This document shows positions 16,995 through 25,619 of a stretch of DNA of 35,078 bases, piece by piece. The notes below the pieces were generated by a model. That model searched no databases, was not told the DNA's origin, and saw only the letters and a program-made list of their open reading frames with translations. The stretch's first letter is position 1, and each line of letters starts with the position of its first letter. Source of the DNA: Verrucomicrobiota bacterium. Lineage in GTDB: Bacteria; Verrucomicrobiota; Verrucomicrobiia; Chthoniobacterales; Chthoniobacteraceae. Location: the NCBI GenBank assembly GCA_003402745.1, contig QQND01000028.1:1-35078 (forward strand). Direction: 5' to 3'. A program made the translations under genes and the position numbers.

Positions 16995-19526
16995 TCAGCG
17001 CCATTCGTGCCTAGGGTACTTGCGCTGGAGCTCCTGCTTGATTTTCGGATAACTTTCCTTCCAAAAATTGGACAAGTTCTGGGTCACTTGTATCGGTCTT
17101 TGGTTGGGCGCCAGCACCTCGATGACCAGAGCGACGCGACCGCCTCCCACCCGCAGTTCACCTTCCACGCCATAGAGATCCTGAATCCGGACGGCGATGG
17201 TCGGGGAGGCTTTCGCGGCGTAGACAACCTTGAACTTTTTGCCATTGGGCATCTCGACTCGTTCCGGTGCTAATCGCTCAACAAAAGCAGCTTGTGCGTC
17301 AGAAAGCCAGCTTTTCACAATGGGCCAAACGGGTCTTTCCTTGATGTCTTTGTAGCTGATCGCCCCGTGACAGATTTGCTCCACGAGCATCCGCCGATCC
17401 GCAGCCGTGATGGATGGCAGGGCCTGCTCTGGAAACCAATGGGCTACCAGGTTGGCACGGGCGATCCATTGATCCACAGCGTCATCCCAGTTTTTCAACG
17501 GACAACGTCCAGCCTCCACTTCCGAAGCCAGCAATCCAGCGGCGGCGTCGAGCGGCACGCGGTCCGTATCCTTCGAACGCAAGAGAACGTCGCGAAAGCG
17601 GACGATTTGCTTGGCGACGACACGCCTTTGGGTTGTGTCGAAGGAAACGTCTGTGCGCTCCTCAAAGCCCGATGGAAACAGCTCTCTGAGCCATTCCTCG
17701 CGCACCGCGGTGGCGAGCGTCAATAGCACCTGCCGCTCCGCCCCGCGCGCCTCCACCTCGCGGACTTCGCAAGCCACGAGCAGCGGTGCATTTTGGACCA
17801 CACTTTCCCTCGCCAACACGCCGCGTCTCCCATGCACCAGGGCGCAACGCAGCGTGCCCGCGTCCATGCGGATAGCCACTTGGTCGGGAAAGCCGGCAAG
17901 CACGCAGCGCCTGACCGCCTCCGGATCCGGGTTTGAATGGGAGGTATAAAGATTTTCGGCCGTAGCGATTTGTAAAAACTGTTTTACGAGGGCTGCCGCT
18001 TCCCGCGCGGCACCTGCATGAATCCCGGCCGCCTCGCACCGTCGCACGTCGAACTGCGCCCGCTCCGCAAACCGGAGGGCTTTGAGCAGGAGAAAAAAGT
18101 CAGATCCAGTTTCCTCCTCGGAGAGTTCGCCAGATTCCTTTTCGAGTTGAGAGCCGCTTCCCCGGCGTAACAGAGGACGGCCCTGGGTGAGAGCGGCTAC
18201 AGCGGCCGCCTCCGGAACACAGCCGTATTCATCGGCGGCAAGGAGCATCCGTGCGTACCTGGGGTGCACAGGAAAAGCCAGCATCCTCCGGCCCAGGGGC
18301 GAGATGGCGCCGGTGGATTCGAGCGCTCCGAGGTCCTGGAGCAGTACGAGTGCGCGTTCGAGAGCACGCGGTTCGGGTTTCTCAAGCCAGCGGAAGGCAT
18401 CCACATCCAGAACGCCGGCCGCTTTTAGCGTCAGCACCACTTCAGCAAGGTCCATGCGCTTCACTTCTGGAAGCTCCTGAGCGGGGCGTTCTCCGTGATC
18501 ACGCTCGGTCCACAATCGGAGACAGAGACCAGGCGCTGTCCGGCCCGCCCGGCCCGCTCTTTGGTCTGCAGAGGCCCGGCTGATTCTGGAGGTAAGGAGC
18601 GTGTTGATGCCGCGGTAGGGATCGAAGCGGGCGATCTTCGCAAGTCCGCCATCGATCACAACGCGGACGCCGTCAATGGTAAGGGAGGTCTCAGCGACAT
18701 TTGTGGAAACTACAATTTTGCGCCTGGCTTGACGGGCCATCGCGGCGTCCTGTTCCGCAGGAGGAAGGTCCCCGTGCAGGGGCAGTATCACGCATTCCCT
18801 TCCTGCGCGCGAGTTTCGCAACGCCTCGATGGTGCGGTGGATTTCGTAGCTTCCCGGCAAAAACACCAGCACGTCGCCTTCTGTCTGTGCGGCAAGCCGT
18901 TCGAACTCGTCCGTCACAATCTCCCAGAGCGGTTTTTCGCCTGGGGACCGTTGCAGATAAGAGATGTCGACGGGATAGGTGCGGCCCCGAGCGACGAGAA
19001 ACTCACAGGGCGCCAGATAGTCGCGAAGGGCGGCGGTCTCTAGCGTTGCTGACATGACGGTCAGGAGCAGGTCGGGTCGTGTTGTTTCCTGAATTTCAAG
19101 GGCGCGGGCGAGCGTGATGTCGCTGTAAAGGTGGCGCTCGTGGAATTCGTCAAAACAGATGGCCGCGACGCCCCGCAGATTGGGGTCGGCGAGCATTTGA
19201 CGCAGCAAGATTCCTTCAGTCACGTAGCGGATCCGAGTGGCGGCGGAACAAACGCGATCTAAACGGATTTGGTAACCGACTTCATCGCCCGTGCGGCCGC
19301 CGCGCTCGGAGGCAACGCGGTTGGCGAGCATTCGTGCGGGAAGACGCCTAGGCTGGAGAACAACAATTTCGCCGTTCCCCAACAGGCCGTGATCGAGCAG
19401 CATCTGGGGCACCTGCGTCGATTTGCCCGAGCCGGTCGGAGCCTCGAGAACAACGCGGGGTGTTCTACGGAGGGCGGCGACCAATTCGTTTTCGAGTTCG
19501 AAGATGGGCAATTCCCGGCGGTTCAT
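16995..19526 (-). CDS. hrpB: ATP-dependent RNA helicase HrpB (DEAH/RHA family)
   Basis: 843 residues, the typical HrpB length. Walker A APTGSGKST (29-37) and the family QPRRLPARMLANRVA (motif Ia) are present. Motif II is DEFH (AICFDEFHERH) and motif III is MSATLE. Motif VI QRAGRAGRTAPG is in the C-terminal helicase domain. The HrpB C-terminal domain ends with FWKESYPKIKQELQRKYPRH and carries the NLSNFW signature. The cellular role of HrpB in bacteria is poorly defined; it is assigned to RNA metabolism. It is convergent with the cytochrome gene, only 38 bp apart, and lies 145 bp downstream of the TPR gene. No signal or unusual inserts were seen. Confidence 0.95.
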   Translation of the reverse strand: MNRRELPIFELENELVAALRRTPRVVLEAPTGSGKSTQVPQMLLDHGLLGNGEIVVLQPRRLPARMLANRVASERGGRTGDEVGYQIRLDRVCSAATRIRYVTEGILLRQMLADPNLRGVAAICFDEFHERHLYSDITLARALEIQETTRPDLLLTVMSATLETAALRDYLAPCEFLVARGRTYPVDISYLQRSPGEKPLWEIVTDEFERLAAQTEGDVLVFLPGSYEIHRTIEALRNSRAGRECVILPLHGDLPPAEQDAAMARQARRKIVVSTNVAETSLTIDGVRVVIDGGLAKIARFDPYRGINTLLTSRISRASADQRAGRAGRTAPGLCLRLWTERDHGERPAQELPEVKRMDLAEVVLTLKAAGVLDVDAFRWLEKPEPRALERALVLLQDLGALESTGAISPLGRRMLAFPVHPRYARMLLAADEYGCVPEAAAVAALTQGRPLLRRGSGSQLEKESGELSEEETGSDFFLLLKALRFAERAQFDVRRCEAAGIHAGAAREAAALVKQFLQIATAENLYTSHSNPDPEAVRRCVLAGFPDQVAIRMDAGTLRCALVHGRRGVLARESVVQNAPLLVACEVREVEARGAERQVLLTLATAVREEWLRELFPSGFEERTDVSFDTTQRRVVAKQIVRFRDVLLRSKDTDRVPLDAAAGLLASEVEAGRCPLKNWDDAVDQWIARANLVAHWFPEQALPSITAADRRMLVEQICHGAISYKDIKERPVWPIVKSWLSDAQAAFVERLAPERVEMPNGKKFKVVYAAKASPTIAVRIQDLYGVEGELRVGGGRVALVIEVLAPNQRPIQVTQNLSNFWKESYPKIKQELQRKYPRHEWR

Positions 19527-19671
19527 CAGGGGGTTGGTGCGGGTGCGGTGACGAGGGAGGAGGAGCAGACGACCCAGTCGCTTGAGCTTGGGATGCTAAG
19601 ACAGCCAGGGCCTCAGGCGGGGCTCAAAACTGGCGCTCTGAAGCTGTCGTTCCGATCGGTAAGTCTATCCA

Positions 19672-22254
19672 CTACTTCAGCTTGCGGTCCTGAGCGTATT
19701 CTGGATACCGACTCTGGAGCTTGTTCAGAATGGCCTGAGACTCCTTGATTTTCCCCGCCGTTCGATAAGCCGCGTACGCTTTTTCCATCGCATTCGGGGA
19801 AATCTGGTCGTCATCAAAAGCGATGGAAACGCTCTCGTACAACTTGGCGGCAGCCTCTGGATTTTTCTGGGCGAGTTGAAGATCGCCGGCTGTCAGACGC
19901 GCCTCCCCGTTTAAAAGACCGTCAGGCTGGAGTCGAATGGCTTCATCCACGGTCTTCTGAGCGTTCGTGTAATCAGCAAGCCCCAGTTCAGCTTTTGCCC
20001 GCAGCAACAGGCCGCGCGCTTTGGCTGCCGGATGATTGACGAGGGGCAGGTAGGAGTGAACGGCCTTGAGTACGCCTTCAAAATTATTGACCGGCAAACG
20101 CACGGTGGCCAGTTGGAGCCAGTCGTTCTCCGTCAGATCTTCACCGGCGCACAGGAGCGAGAGCACAGGCTCGGCCTTCGCAGGTTGTTTGGCATCTGTA
20201 TAAATTCGAGCGCACCATCGGAGGATGTCCGGGGCGATGCTGGTTTTGCCCTTTGGAAGATACTCCTGCACGCGGACCCAGAATTGATCGGGGTCGTTTA
20301 AATTGTATGCGCAATAAACGAGGCGGAGGCTGTCGGATTCGAAGTAGTCGCCAGGACTGAGAGTGCGGGCCTCAGCCAGATATGCGACGGCCTTTTTGTA
20401 GTCTTTGGATTCAAAAGCGGCGCGACCGATCCAGTGATTGGCTTCCGCTTTTGAGGTGCTTTCTGGGAACTCCTTGAGCAACTGCTCGAAGTAGTTTGCC
20501 ATTCCCGCATTGTCGTTCTGTTCGCCGCGCAGCAGGGCCATCTGTTTGAGGACGGTTTCGCGGTCGCCAAAAGAGGGGAATTTTTTGAGAAGTTCTTCGT
20601 AGTCTTTTTCTGCAGGGCCGTACTGTTTGGTTCTGCGGCGTGTTTCAGCCCTCCAATACAAGGCGGTGGAAGCCAGAGGATACGCCGGTGCGGCGGTGAG
20701 CAGCTCGCTTGTGGAGACGAGGGTTGCTTCGTTGTCTCCGGTACGCACAGCACATTCCGCCCAGCGCATGAGCGCATCGGCCCGGCGGTCGGGCTTGAGT
20801 TCTTTTGAGCGGGCCACCTGACTGTAAGCGCTTCCTGCGCCCGCATAATCTCCGCGGAGGCGCAGTACTTCGGCCTTCATCAACAGTGCGTTGTCGCGGT
20901 CTGTGGGTTTGGGCTTGGTGCCAAGGTAAGCTTCGATTTGTTGGGGCAGATCTTTGCGATCTAAATTGTAAAAACAAGTGAGCCTCTCGTAGCGCGCGGA
21001 GGCTGCAGAAGGCGATTCAGGAGACGCGTCGATGAGCTTGGAGTACATGAGCGCCGCCTCGGTGTACTGCTTGAGCTGCTTGTGGGCATTTCCAATCAGC
21101 AATTGGACTTCAGGAAGTTGCTGCGGCTCAATTGCTGCTTCGGCGGCTGCATAGGCTCCGATCACACGTTCGTTTTCTCCCATCGCAAAAGCCGCCTTTA
21201 AAACCCCCAACCGGAGCTGGCCGTGCCACGGCTCTGTGCCTTTCCAGGCAAGCGCCTTTTCAAGGTCGGGCAACGCGTTTTTTGGATCGGTTTCCAGACT
21301 GATCAACGCCACGCGCGTCGCACACTCGGCTTTGATCTCGTCAGAAACGGCCTCCGTCATGAGTTTTTCAAAGCGGGGCCGTGCCTCGGAGGCGCGGTTC
21401 GCTTCTAGCAGCAGTAGCGCAAGCTGGAACTGGCTCACCTCCCTAAAAGGGTGCTTTTCAGCCATATCCCCCAGAGTCTGATACAGGGCGCGGGCTTCAA
21501 GCTTGCGGCCGAGTTCTTGCAAAGACCTGGCCGCGAAATACTGGGCGCTCTGCTTTGCCTTCGGTTCGGGCAGTTGTTGCGCTGCAATTTTGTAATGCCC
21601 TACGGCGTTGGTAAAGTCTCGCTCTTGAAACTCGAACTCCGCCAGGCGGTAGGCTGCTGCTCCTCCAAACGGGCCGGACTGTGGAATGGCCACCACCTTG
21701 CCAAAATAAAGGCGCGCAGAGTTTTCGCTCCCAAGGTTCAGGTAACACTCCGCCATTCGATAAAGGGCGGGAGCCAGTTGCCCGCTTCGTGGAAAGTCCG
21801 AATAAAACCTCTGGTACTCCGTCACCGCTCCGTCCCATTGTTTGCGGGAATAGAGGGCGTCGGCGAGTCCCAACTGGGCCTGTTCTGCGTTCGCGGAGGG
21901 AAGGCCGGAGGCTGGCGGGCGGGCAGCGGCGGGGGCCGTCGAAAGGGGAACCTCCATGCGGCCGGTCGGCTCGCCCTTGAACAGCTGTGCTTCCGCGGAA
22001 GTAGGAGTTGTCGGGGGCGCTGCGCTCGCGGGTGGTGAGGAAGAGGGTGGCGTGGCACCCGGAAGTACGGCAACGGCTTTGGGAACGGTCTCTTCGGGCC
22101 GTGCGGGGGCCTGCGGCGCAGGTACGACCGGCACGACCGGCACGACCTTTGGCACGATTGGAACTACCTTGGGCGGCGGCGCCTCTCCCTTGGCCAGCGC
22201 CGAGGCCGTTTGCACCGCCAAGATCAAGAGACTGGCTGCCGCACGTTTTTTCAT
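19672..22254 (-). CDS. Exported Pro-rich TPR-repeat protein, third gene of exbB-exbD cluster
   Basis: 860 residues. A signal peptide (MKKRAAASLLILAVQTASALA) is followed by a Pro/Val-rich linker at about 25-95, built from short repeats such as PKVVPIVPKVVPVVPVVP, then by many tetratricopeptide repeats to the C-terminus. Typical units are ADALYSRKQWDGAVTEYQRF, ALYRMAECYLNLGSENSARL and AEKDYEELLKKFP, of the YbgF/CpoB/BamD-like outer-membrane-assembly type. Start ATG 22254 overlaps the exbD stop (ATGA), so the proteins are made together. Position and Pro-rich linker recall TonB, but no TonB C-terminal domain is present. Likely a periplasmic scaffold that works with the ExbB/ExbD motor; its partner is unknown. 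Confidence 0.9.
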   Translation of the reverse strand: MKKRAAASLLILAVQTASALAKGEAPPPKVVPIVPKVVPVVPVVPAPQAPARPEETVPKAVAVLPGATPPSSSPPASAAPPTTPTSAEAQLFKGEPTGRMEVPLSTAPAAARPPASGLPSANAEQAQLGLADALYSRKQWDGAVTEYQRFYSDFPRSGQLAPALYRMAECYLNLGSENSARLYFGKVVAIPQSGPFGGAAAYRLAEFEFQERDFTNAVGHYKIAAQQLPEPKAKQSAQYFAARSLQELGRKLEARALYQTLGDMAEKHPFREVSQFQLALLLLEANRASEARPRFEKLMTEAVSDEIKAECATRVALISLETDPKNALPDLEKALAWKGTEPWHGQLRLGVLKAAFAMGENERVIGAYAAAEAAIEPQQLPEVQLLIGNAHKQLKQYTEAALMYSKLIDASPESPSAASARYERLTCFYNLDRKDLPQQIEAYLGTKPKPTDRDNALLMKAEVLRLRGDYAGAGSAYSQVARSKELKPDRRADALMRWAECAVRTGDNEATLVSTSELLTAAPAYPLASTALYWRAETRRRTKQYGPAEKDYEELLKKFPSFGDRETVLKQMALLRGEQNDNAGMANYFEQLLKEFPESTSKAEANHWIGRAAFESKDYKKAVAYLAEARTLSPGDYFESDSLRLVYCAYNLNDPDQFWVRVQEYLPKGKTSIAPDILRWCARIYTDAKQPAKAEPVLSLLCAGEDLTENDWLQLATVRLPVNNFEGVLKAVHSYLPLVNHPAAKARGLLLRAKAELGLADYTNAQKTVDEAIRLQPDGLLNGEARLTAGDLQLAQKNPEAAAKLYESVSIAFDDDQISPNAMEKAYAAYRTAGKIKESQAILNKLQSRYPEYAQDRKLK

Positions 22255-22664
22255 TCCGCTTTCGAAGTCGCAAATGCCACGTTCCAAATACCTGCCATGC
22301 GGCAGGTGTCGAGGACCTGCACGATGTGCTCGTAGTCCGTTTTAACATCGCCCCTTAAAATGATCGCGTAATCGGGGTAAAGCGCCGCAAGACTTTTGAG
22401 CTTATCCTGCAACAGGGGTTTGGAGATGGTTTTGCGGTCCCACACCACCGTGCCGTCCGCCTTTACGTTAAGGACGGTTTGGTTGACAACCGGGTTGCTT
22501 TCCTGCCCGGCGGACGCGGCCGGCACGCGCACGTCGAGTTCGTTTTCCTTTCGCGCCATGCTCCACGTGATGACGAAAAAACACAACAACACCAAAAGGA
22601 TATCCACCATGGGCGCAATTTGGAAGGCGACCGTTGCGGGTTCTCTGCGACTGCGGAATTTCAT
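22251..22664 (-). CDS. exbD: ExbD/TolR-family energy-transducing protein
   Basis: 137 residues. A short cytoplasmic N-terminus and one membrane helix (about 18-36) carry the proton-coupling aspartate D21 in APMVDILLVLLCFFVITWS. The periplasmic domain follows, with the conserved LNVKADGTVVWDRKTIS, the typical DYAIILRGDVKTDYEHIVQV and a late helix. It should assemble with the ExbB pentamer as a proton-driven motor. Start ATG 22664 lies 38 bp after exbB. Only one ExbD copy is present, whereas many such clusters carry two. There is no clear Shine-Dalgarno sequence. Confidence 0.94.
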   Translation of the reverse strand: MKFRSRREPATVAFQIAPMVDILLVLLCFFVITWSMARKENELDVRVPAASAGQESNPVVNQTVLNVKADGTVVWDRKTISKPLLQDKLKSLAALYPDYAIILRGDVKTDYEHIVQVLDTCRMAGIWNVAFATSKAE

Positions 22665-22702
22665 AAGAGAAGGGTGGTGGGCGGGACGCTTGCAGTAGCG
22701 CG

Positions 22703-23584
22703 CTAAAACTCGTCCTCAACCCGGCCGGGTTCGCGGCGTTTCTGGTAACTGGCGGCTAGCAAACCCATGATGTGGCTGGAAGCCCCCTCCAATTCAGAAA
22801 CCAAAGATTGCACCCGGTTCCGGAACAGCGCGTAGAAGCTCGCTGAAATCACCGCCAAAACCAGGCCCGCCGCCGTTGCAACCAGCGCCTCAGAAACGCC
22901 ACTTGCTAGCAAGATATCTCTGGAGAGCGAGGCGTTTCCTTTGCCGATGGCGGCGAAGGAGTGAATGATCCCAATAACGGTGCCAAACAGCCCCACCATG
23001 GGAGCCAAAATTCCGATGTCCGCCAGATAGGCCACCCGATGCTGAAGCGAGGACGCCTGGGCGCTGCCCTCGGCTTCTGCGACTTCCTTAAGGCTCTCGA
23101 AAGGGACGCCCGGGTTCTTGGTGGCAAAATCCAAGGCTCTCTGTACGACACGCGCCAGAGCTTCGTTGTGGCGATTGGAGACGGCGAGGACGCCCAAGTA
23201 GTCTTTTTTGCGAATCAAAACCTCCACCGTGCCCATGTATTGTCTGGAGGCGATCGTCCCCCTTCGGATGGTTAGGGTGAACCCCACCACCAGCATTCCA
23301 GCCAGCACCGACAAACCAGCCAGAGGAATCATGGCCCAGCCTCCCTTCTGCAGAAGTTCCCATAAATTGCCGTCGGCGGCCTCAGGGTTGCTTTTGTTAT
23401 TATCGTTGCTGAGAGCGCTCCCGCTGGAAGTTTTTGCCGTGTCCGCTCCACGTCCCGCATCGAGTTGGGTCACGGGACCCGAAGTTGAGGAACGAGCCGG
23501 GTTCGCGGCTTTGCCGGGCGCTTCTTGGGCGAAAGTGAATGCGACACTGCAGAGCAGCGCCGCCAAGGTTGCAATGGCTTTCAT
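22703..23584 (-). CDS. exbB: ExbB/TolQ/MotA-family proton channel with N-terminal export signal
   Basis: 293 residues from ATG 23584. A signal peptide (MKAIATLAALLCSVAFTFAQ) leads a 55-residue Ser/Asn/Gly-rich periplasmic segment. The channel helices are at about 83-104 (WAMIPLAGLSVLAGMLVVGF), 188-210 (ADIGILAPMVGLFGTVIGII) and 229-252 (GVSEALVATAAGLVLAVISA). The last two contain the TolQ/ExbB signatures APMVGLFGTVIGI and GVSEALVATAAGL. Signal-bearing ExbB proteins are known in several Gram-negative groups. First gene of the cluster; 240 bp upstream separate it from the acylphosphatase gene. The frame is open to 23644, but the start at the signal peptide is preferred. Confidence 0.94.
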   Translation of the reverse strand: MKAIATLAALLCSVAFTFAQEAPGKAANPARSSTSGPVTQLDAGRGADTAKTSSGSALSNDNNKSNPEAADGNLWELLQKGGWAMIPLAGLSVLAGMLVVGFTLTIRRGTIASRQYMGTVEVLIRKKDYLGVLAVSNRHNEALARVVQRALDFATKNPGVPFESLKEVAEAEGSAQASSLQHRVAYLADIGILAPMVGLFGTVIGIIHSFAAIGKGNASLSRDILLASGVSEALVATAAGLVLAVISASFYALFRNRVQSLVSELEGASSHIMGLLAASYQKRREPGRVEDEF

Positions 23585-23824
23585 GGGCAGGGTGAGAGGA
23601 GGAAGTGTACGCTGCCTCGGCGCAGATGCAACCCCACTTGCCATGCTGAAGCGCGCTTCTCCCTGTGTTCTCCTCCCAGCCAGTCGCCCTCTTGGACGCA
23701 GGCAAGCGGCTCCGTGATAAAATTAAGTCGTTTGAGAAAAGTAGGATGCGCGGATTTTTTACGCCTCCGTCGTTTTTTCACGCCACTTCCCGAACTATCC
23801 CCATTTTTGCGCAAGAAAGGCTAA

Positions 23825-24094
23825 TCAACTCTGAATTTCGAAGCCCTTTGAAAGAAACGGGGCGACGGAATGTTTTTCCTCCTTGCGAATATGTCCCTTG
23901 AGCTCGCTTTCCCGGATGGACGTCAAAAATAGCTCCAACTCCTCGGCTTCCCCGCACGCCTGCAGCTCCACCCGGCCGTCCGGCAGGTTTTTCACCCACC
24001 CTGTGACTTCGTAGCCACACGCTAACTGGCGCAGGCAGTACCGAAACCCCACTCCCTGCACGCGCCCCTCATAAAACACCTGTATCCCTCTCAT
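23825..24094 (-). CDS. acyP: Acylphosphatase
   Basis: 89 residues, a normal single-domain size. The catalytic arginine R18 is in GRVQGVGFRYCLR and the catalytic asparagine N36 in GWVKNLPDGRVEL. It hydrolyses the carboxyl-phosphate bond of acyl phosphates in the cytoplasm. I chose ATG 24094 because it starts the beta-strand IQVFYEGRVQG and has GAAGG/AGAAG purine-rich sequence upstream; the frame open to 24187 is not conserved. The C-terminus (EEKHSVAPFLSKGFEIQS) is longer than in minimal members. Divergent from the E2 gene, 112 bp apart. Confidence 0.93.
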   Translation of the reverse strand: MRGIQVFYEGRVQGVGFRYCLRQLACGYEVTGWVKNLPDGRVELQACGEAEELELFLTSIRESELKGHIRKEEKHSVAPFLSKGFEIQS

Positions 24095-24206
24095 GATTCT
24101 TCTATAAACCTTCCCTGGCCCTATCTGCCCGCTAAAAAAGTTTTCCCTCGGCGCTGATTCCGCTACACCTCTGCCTTTCAACCTCACTTAAACGACCTCG
24201 TTGCCC

Positions 24207-25475
24207 ATGCCTCTTTACATTGAAATGCCCAAACTCGCCGACACGATGACAGAGGGCACCCTCGTCAAATGGCGTAAAAACATCGGGGACAAGGTCTCCA
24301 TGGGCGACATCGTTGCAGAGGTCGAGACAGACAAGGCTACCATGGAAATGGAGAGCTTTGACGATGGCATTTTGCACGAGTACCTCGTGAAGGTCGGTGA
24401 AAAAGTTCCCACGGGCTCAAACATCGCCGTTCTCCTTGCAAAGGGGGAAAAGGCGCCCGCTCCTGGAGCCGTGCCTGCCGCTGCCCCTGCCGCTGCCGCT
24501 GCCGCCGCTAAAGCTGCTGCCCCAGCCAGCCCTGCGAGTGTCGGGAAAACAAACGCCCCCAGCACCGCCGCGTCCTCCGCTGGCGGCCGAGTCAAAAGCT
24601 CCCCGCTGGCCCGTAAAATTGCCAGCGAACGAGGCGTGGTGCTCGAAACCCTCTCGGGCTCTGGTCCCGGCGGCCGCATCGTAGCGAGGGACGTCGCGCA
24701 TGCAAACCCCGCCCCCGCTTCCGCAGCGCGTGGCGTCGCCGCCCCCTCTGTTGCCGCAGTTCCCGTCCCCCCCGCCGGCCCCAACGACACCATCATACCT
24801 CTCAGCGGGATGCGGCGCATCATCGCCGACCGCCTGTTGGCCAGCAAAACCCAGATCCCGCACTTCTATCTCCACATTGAAGTCGACGCCGGGCCGCTCA
24901 TGAAAATGCGCGCCGACCTCAACGCAGGTGCGGATCCCGCCTCCGGCGTCAAACTCACGGTCAACGACTTCGTCTTGAAAGCCGTGGTGGCCGCCGCAGT
25001 GAAGGTGCCCGCGGCCAATTCTGCCTTCAACGGCGACTCCATCCTCCAGTTTGGTTCCGTCGGACTTTCCGTGGCCGTCGCCGTGGATGAAGGTTTGGTC
25101 ACCCCCGTCGTTCGCGACGCCCAAGTCAAGTCGTTGCGCCAAATCAGTGAAGCCATCAAGGACCTCGCGACGCGGGCCCGGGCTAAAAAGCTCAAACCTG
25201 ATGAATACCAGGGCGGTACGATTACTGTCTCAAATCTGGGGTCGTACGGGATCGATTTTTTCGACGCGATCATCAACCCGCCCCAGGCGGTGATTGTCAG
25301 CGTGGGAGCCATACTGAAGAAACCTGTGGTGGGAGCAAACGACACCATCGTCGTTGGCCAGCGCCTCGCTATCGGCCTGAGCGCCGACCATCGCGTCGTC
25401 GACGGCGCTGTGGCTGCGCAGTATCTGAGTGAACTGCGCCGCCTTTTGGAAAGCCCTGCGCTGCTGCTCGTCTAG
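24207..25475 (+). CDS. Dihydrolipoamide acyltransferase (E2), pyruvate dehydrogenase type
   Basis: 422 residues from ATG 24207 (a TTG two codons earlier is less likely). One lipoyl domain (1-80) carries the lipoylated K43 in ETDKATMEMES. An Ala/Pro-rich flexible linker follows. The E1/E3-binding domain is at about 130-165 (SSPLARKIASERGVVL, SGPGGRIVARDV). The catalytic domain ends with SADHRVVDGAVAAQYL, with H395 and D399 as the active pair. The N-terminus PKLADTMTEGTLVKW is typical of pyruvate dehydrogenase E2 in alpha-proteobacterial and mitochondrial-type complexes. It would transfer acetyl groups to CoA. No E1 or E3 gene is adjacent, so the rest of the complex is encoded elsewhere or just out of reach. 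Confidence 0.93.
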   Translation: MPLYIEMPKLADTMTEGTLVKWRKNIGDKVSMGDIVAEVETDKATMEMESFDDGILHEYLVKVGEKVPTGSNIAVLLAKGEKAPAPGAVPAAAPAAAAAAAKAAAPASPASVGKTNAPSTAASSAGGRVKSSPLARKIASERGVVLETLSGSGPGGRIVARDVAHANPAPASAARGVAAPSVAAVPVPPAGPNDTIIPLSGMRRIIADRLLASKTQIPHFYLHIEVDAGPLMKMRADLNAGADPASGVKLTVNDFVLKAVVAAAVKVPAANSAFNGDSILQFGSVGLSVAVAVDEGLVTPVVRDAQVKSLRQISEAIKDLATRARAKKLKPDEYQGGTITVSNLGSYGIDFFDAIINPPQAVIVSVGAILKKPVVGANDTIVVGQRLAIGLSADHRVVDGAVAAQYLSELRRLLESPALLLV

Positions 25476-25559
25476 CGAGAGCGCCCGACCCGGTGCAGGC
25501 CTGGGAGTACCCGGGAGCACGGAACTCCGCGCCGAAGCCGGCCCGCTCACGGGCGGTAC

Positions 25560-25595
25560 AAAAAAGCGGGAGCAGGCGTCAAGCCTACTCCCGCT
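25560..25595 (-). terminator. Rho-independent terminator of gnd, probably bidirectional
   Basis: A 13-bp stem (25565-25577 with 25583-25595, one C-A mismatch, loop GTCAA) reads AGCGGGAG outward at its base. On the minus strand it is followed directly by six T (25560-25565 complement), ideal for gnd, whose stop is 25 bp before. In the plus direction it is followed by GTTTGATTT, so it may also end the convergent E2 transcript. Confidence 0.85.
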
Positions 25596-25619
25596 GTTTG
25601 ATTTAGAAACCCTCTCGGC

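Noticed and set aside
16965-16999. GCTGAA...TTCAGC inverted repeat between the cytochrome gene and hrpB
   Set aside because: Only six pairs, a large loop and no T-run, so not called a terminator.
22090-22190. Short direct repeats (CGGCACGAC) that look like a CRISPR or minisatellite
   Set aside because: They encode the Pro/Val-rich linker of the TPR protein in frame, with no spacers.
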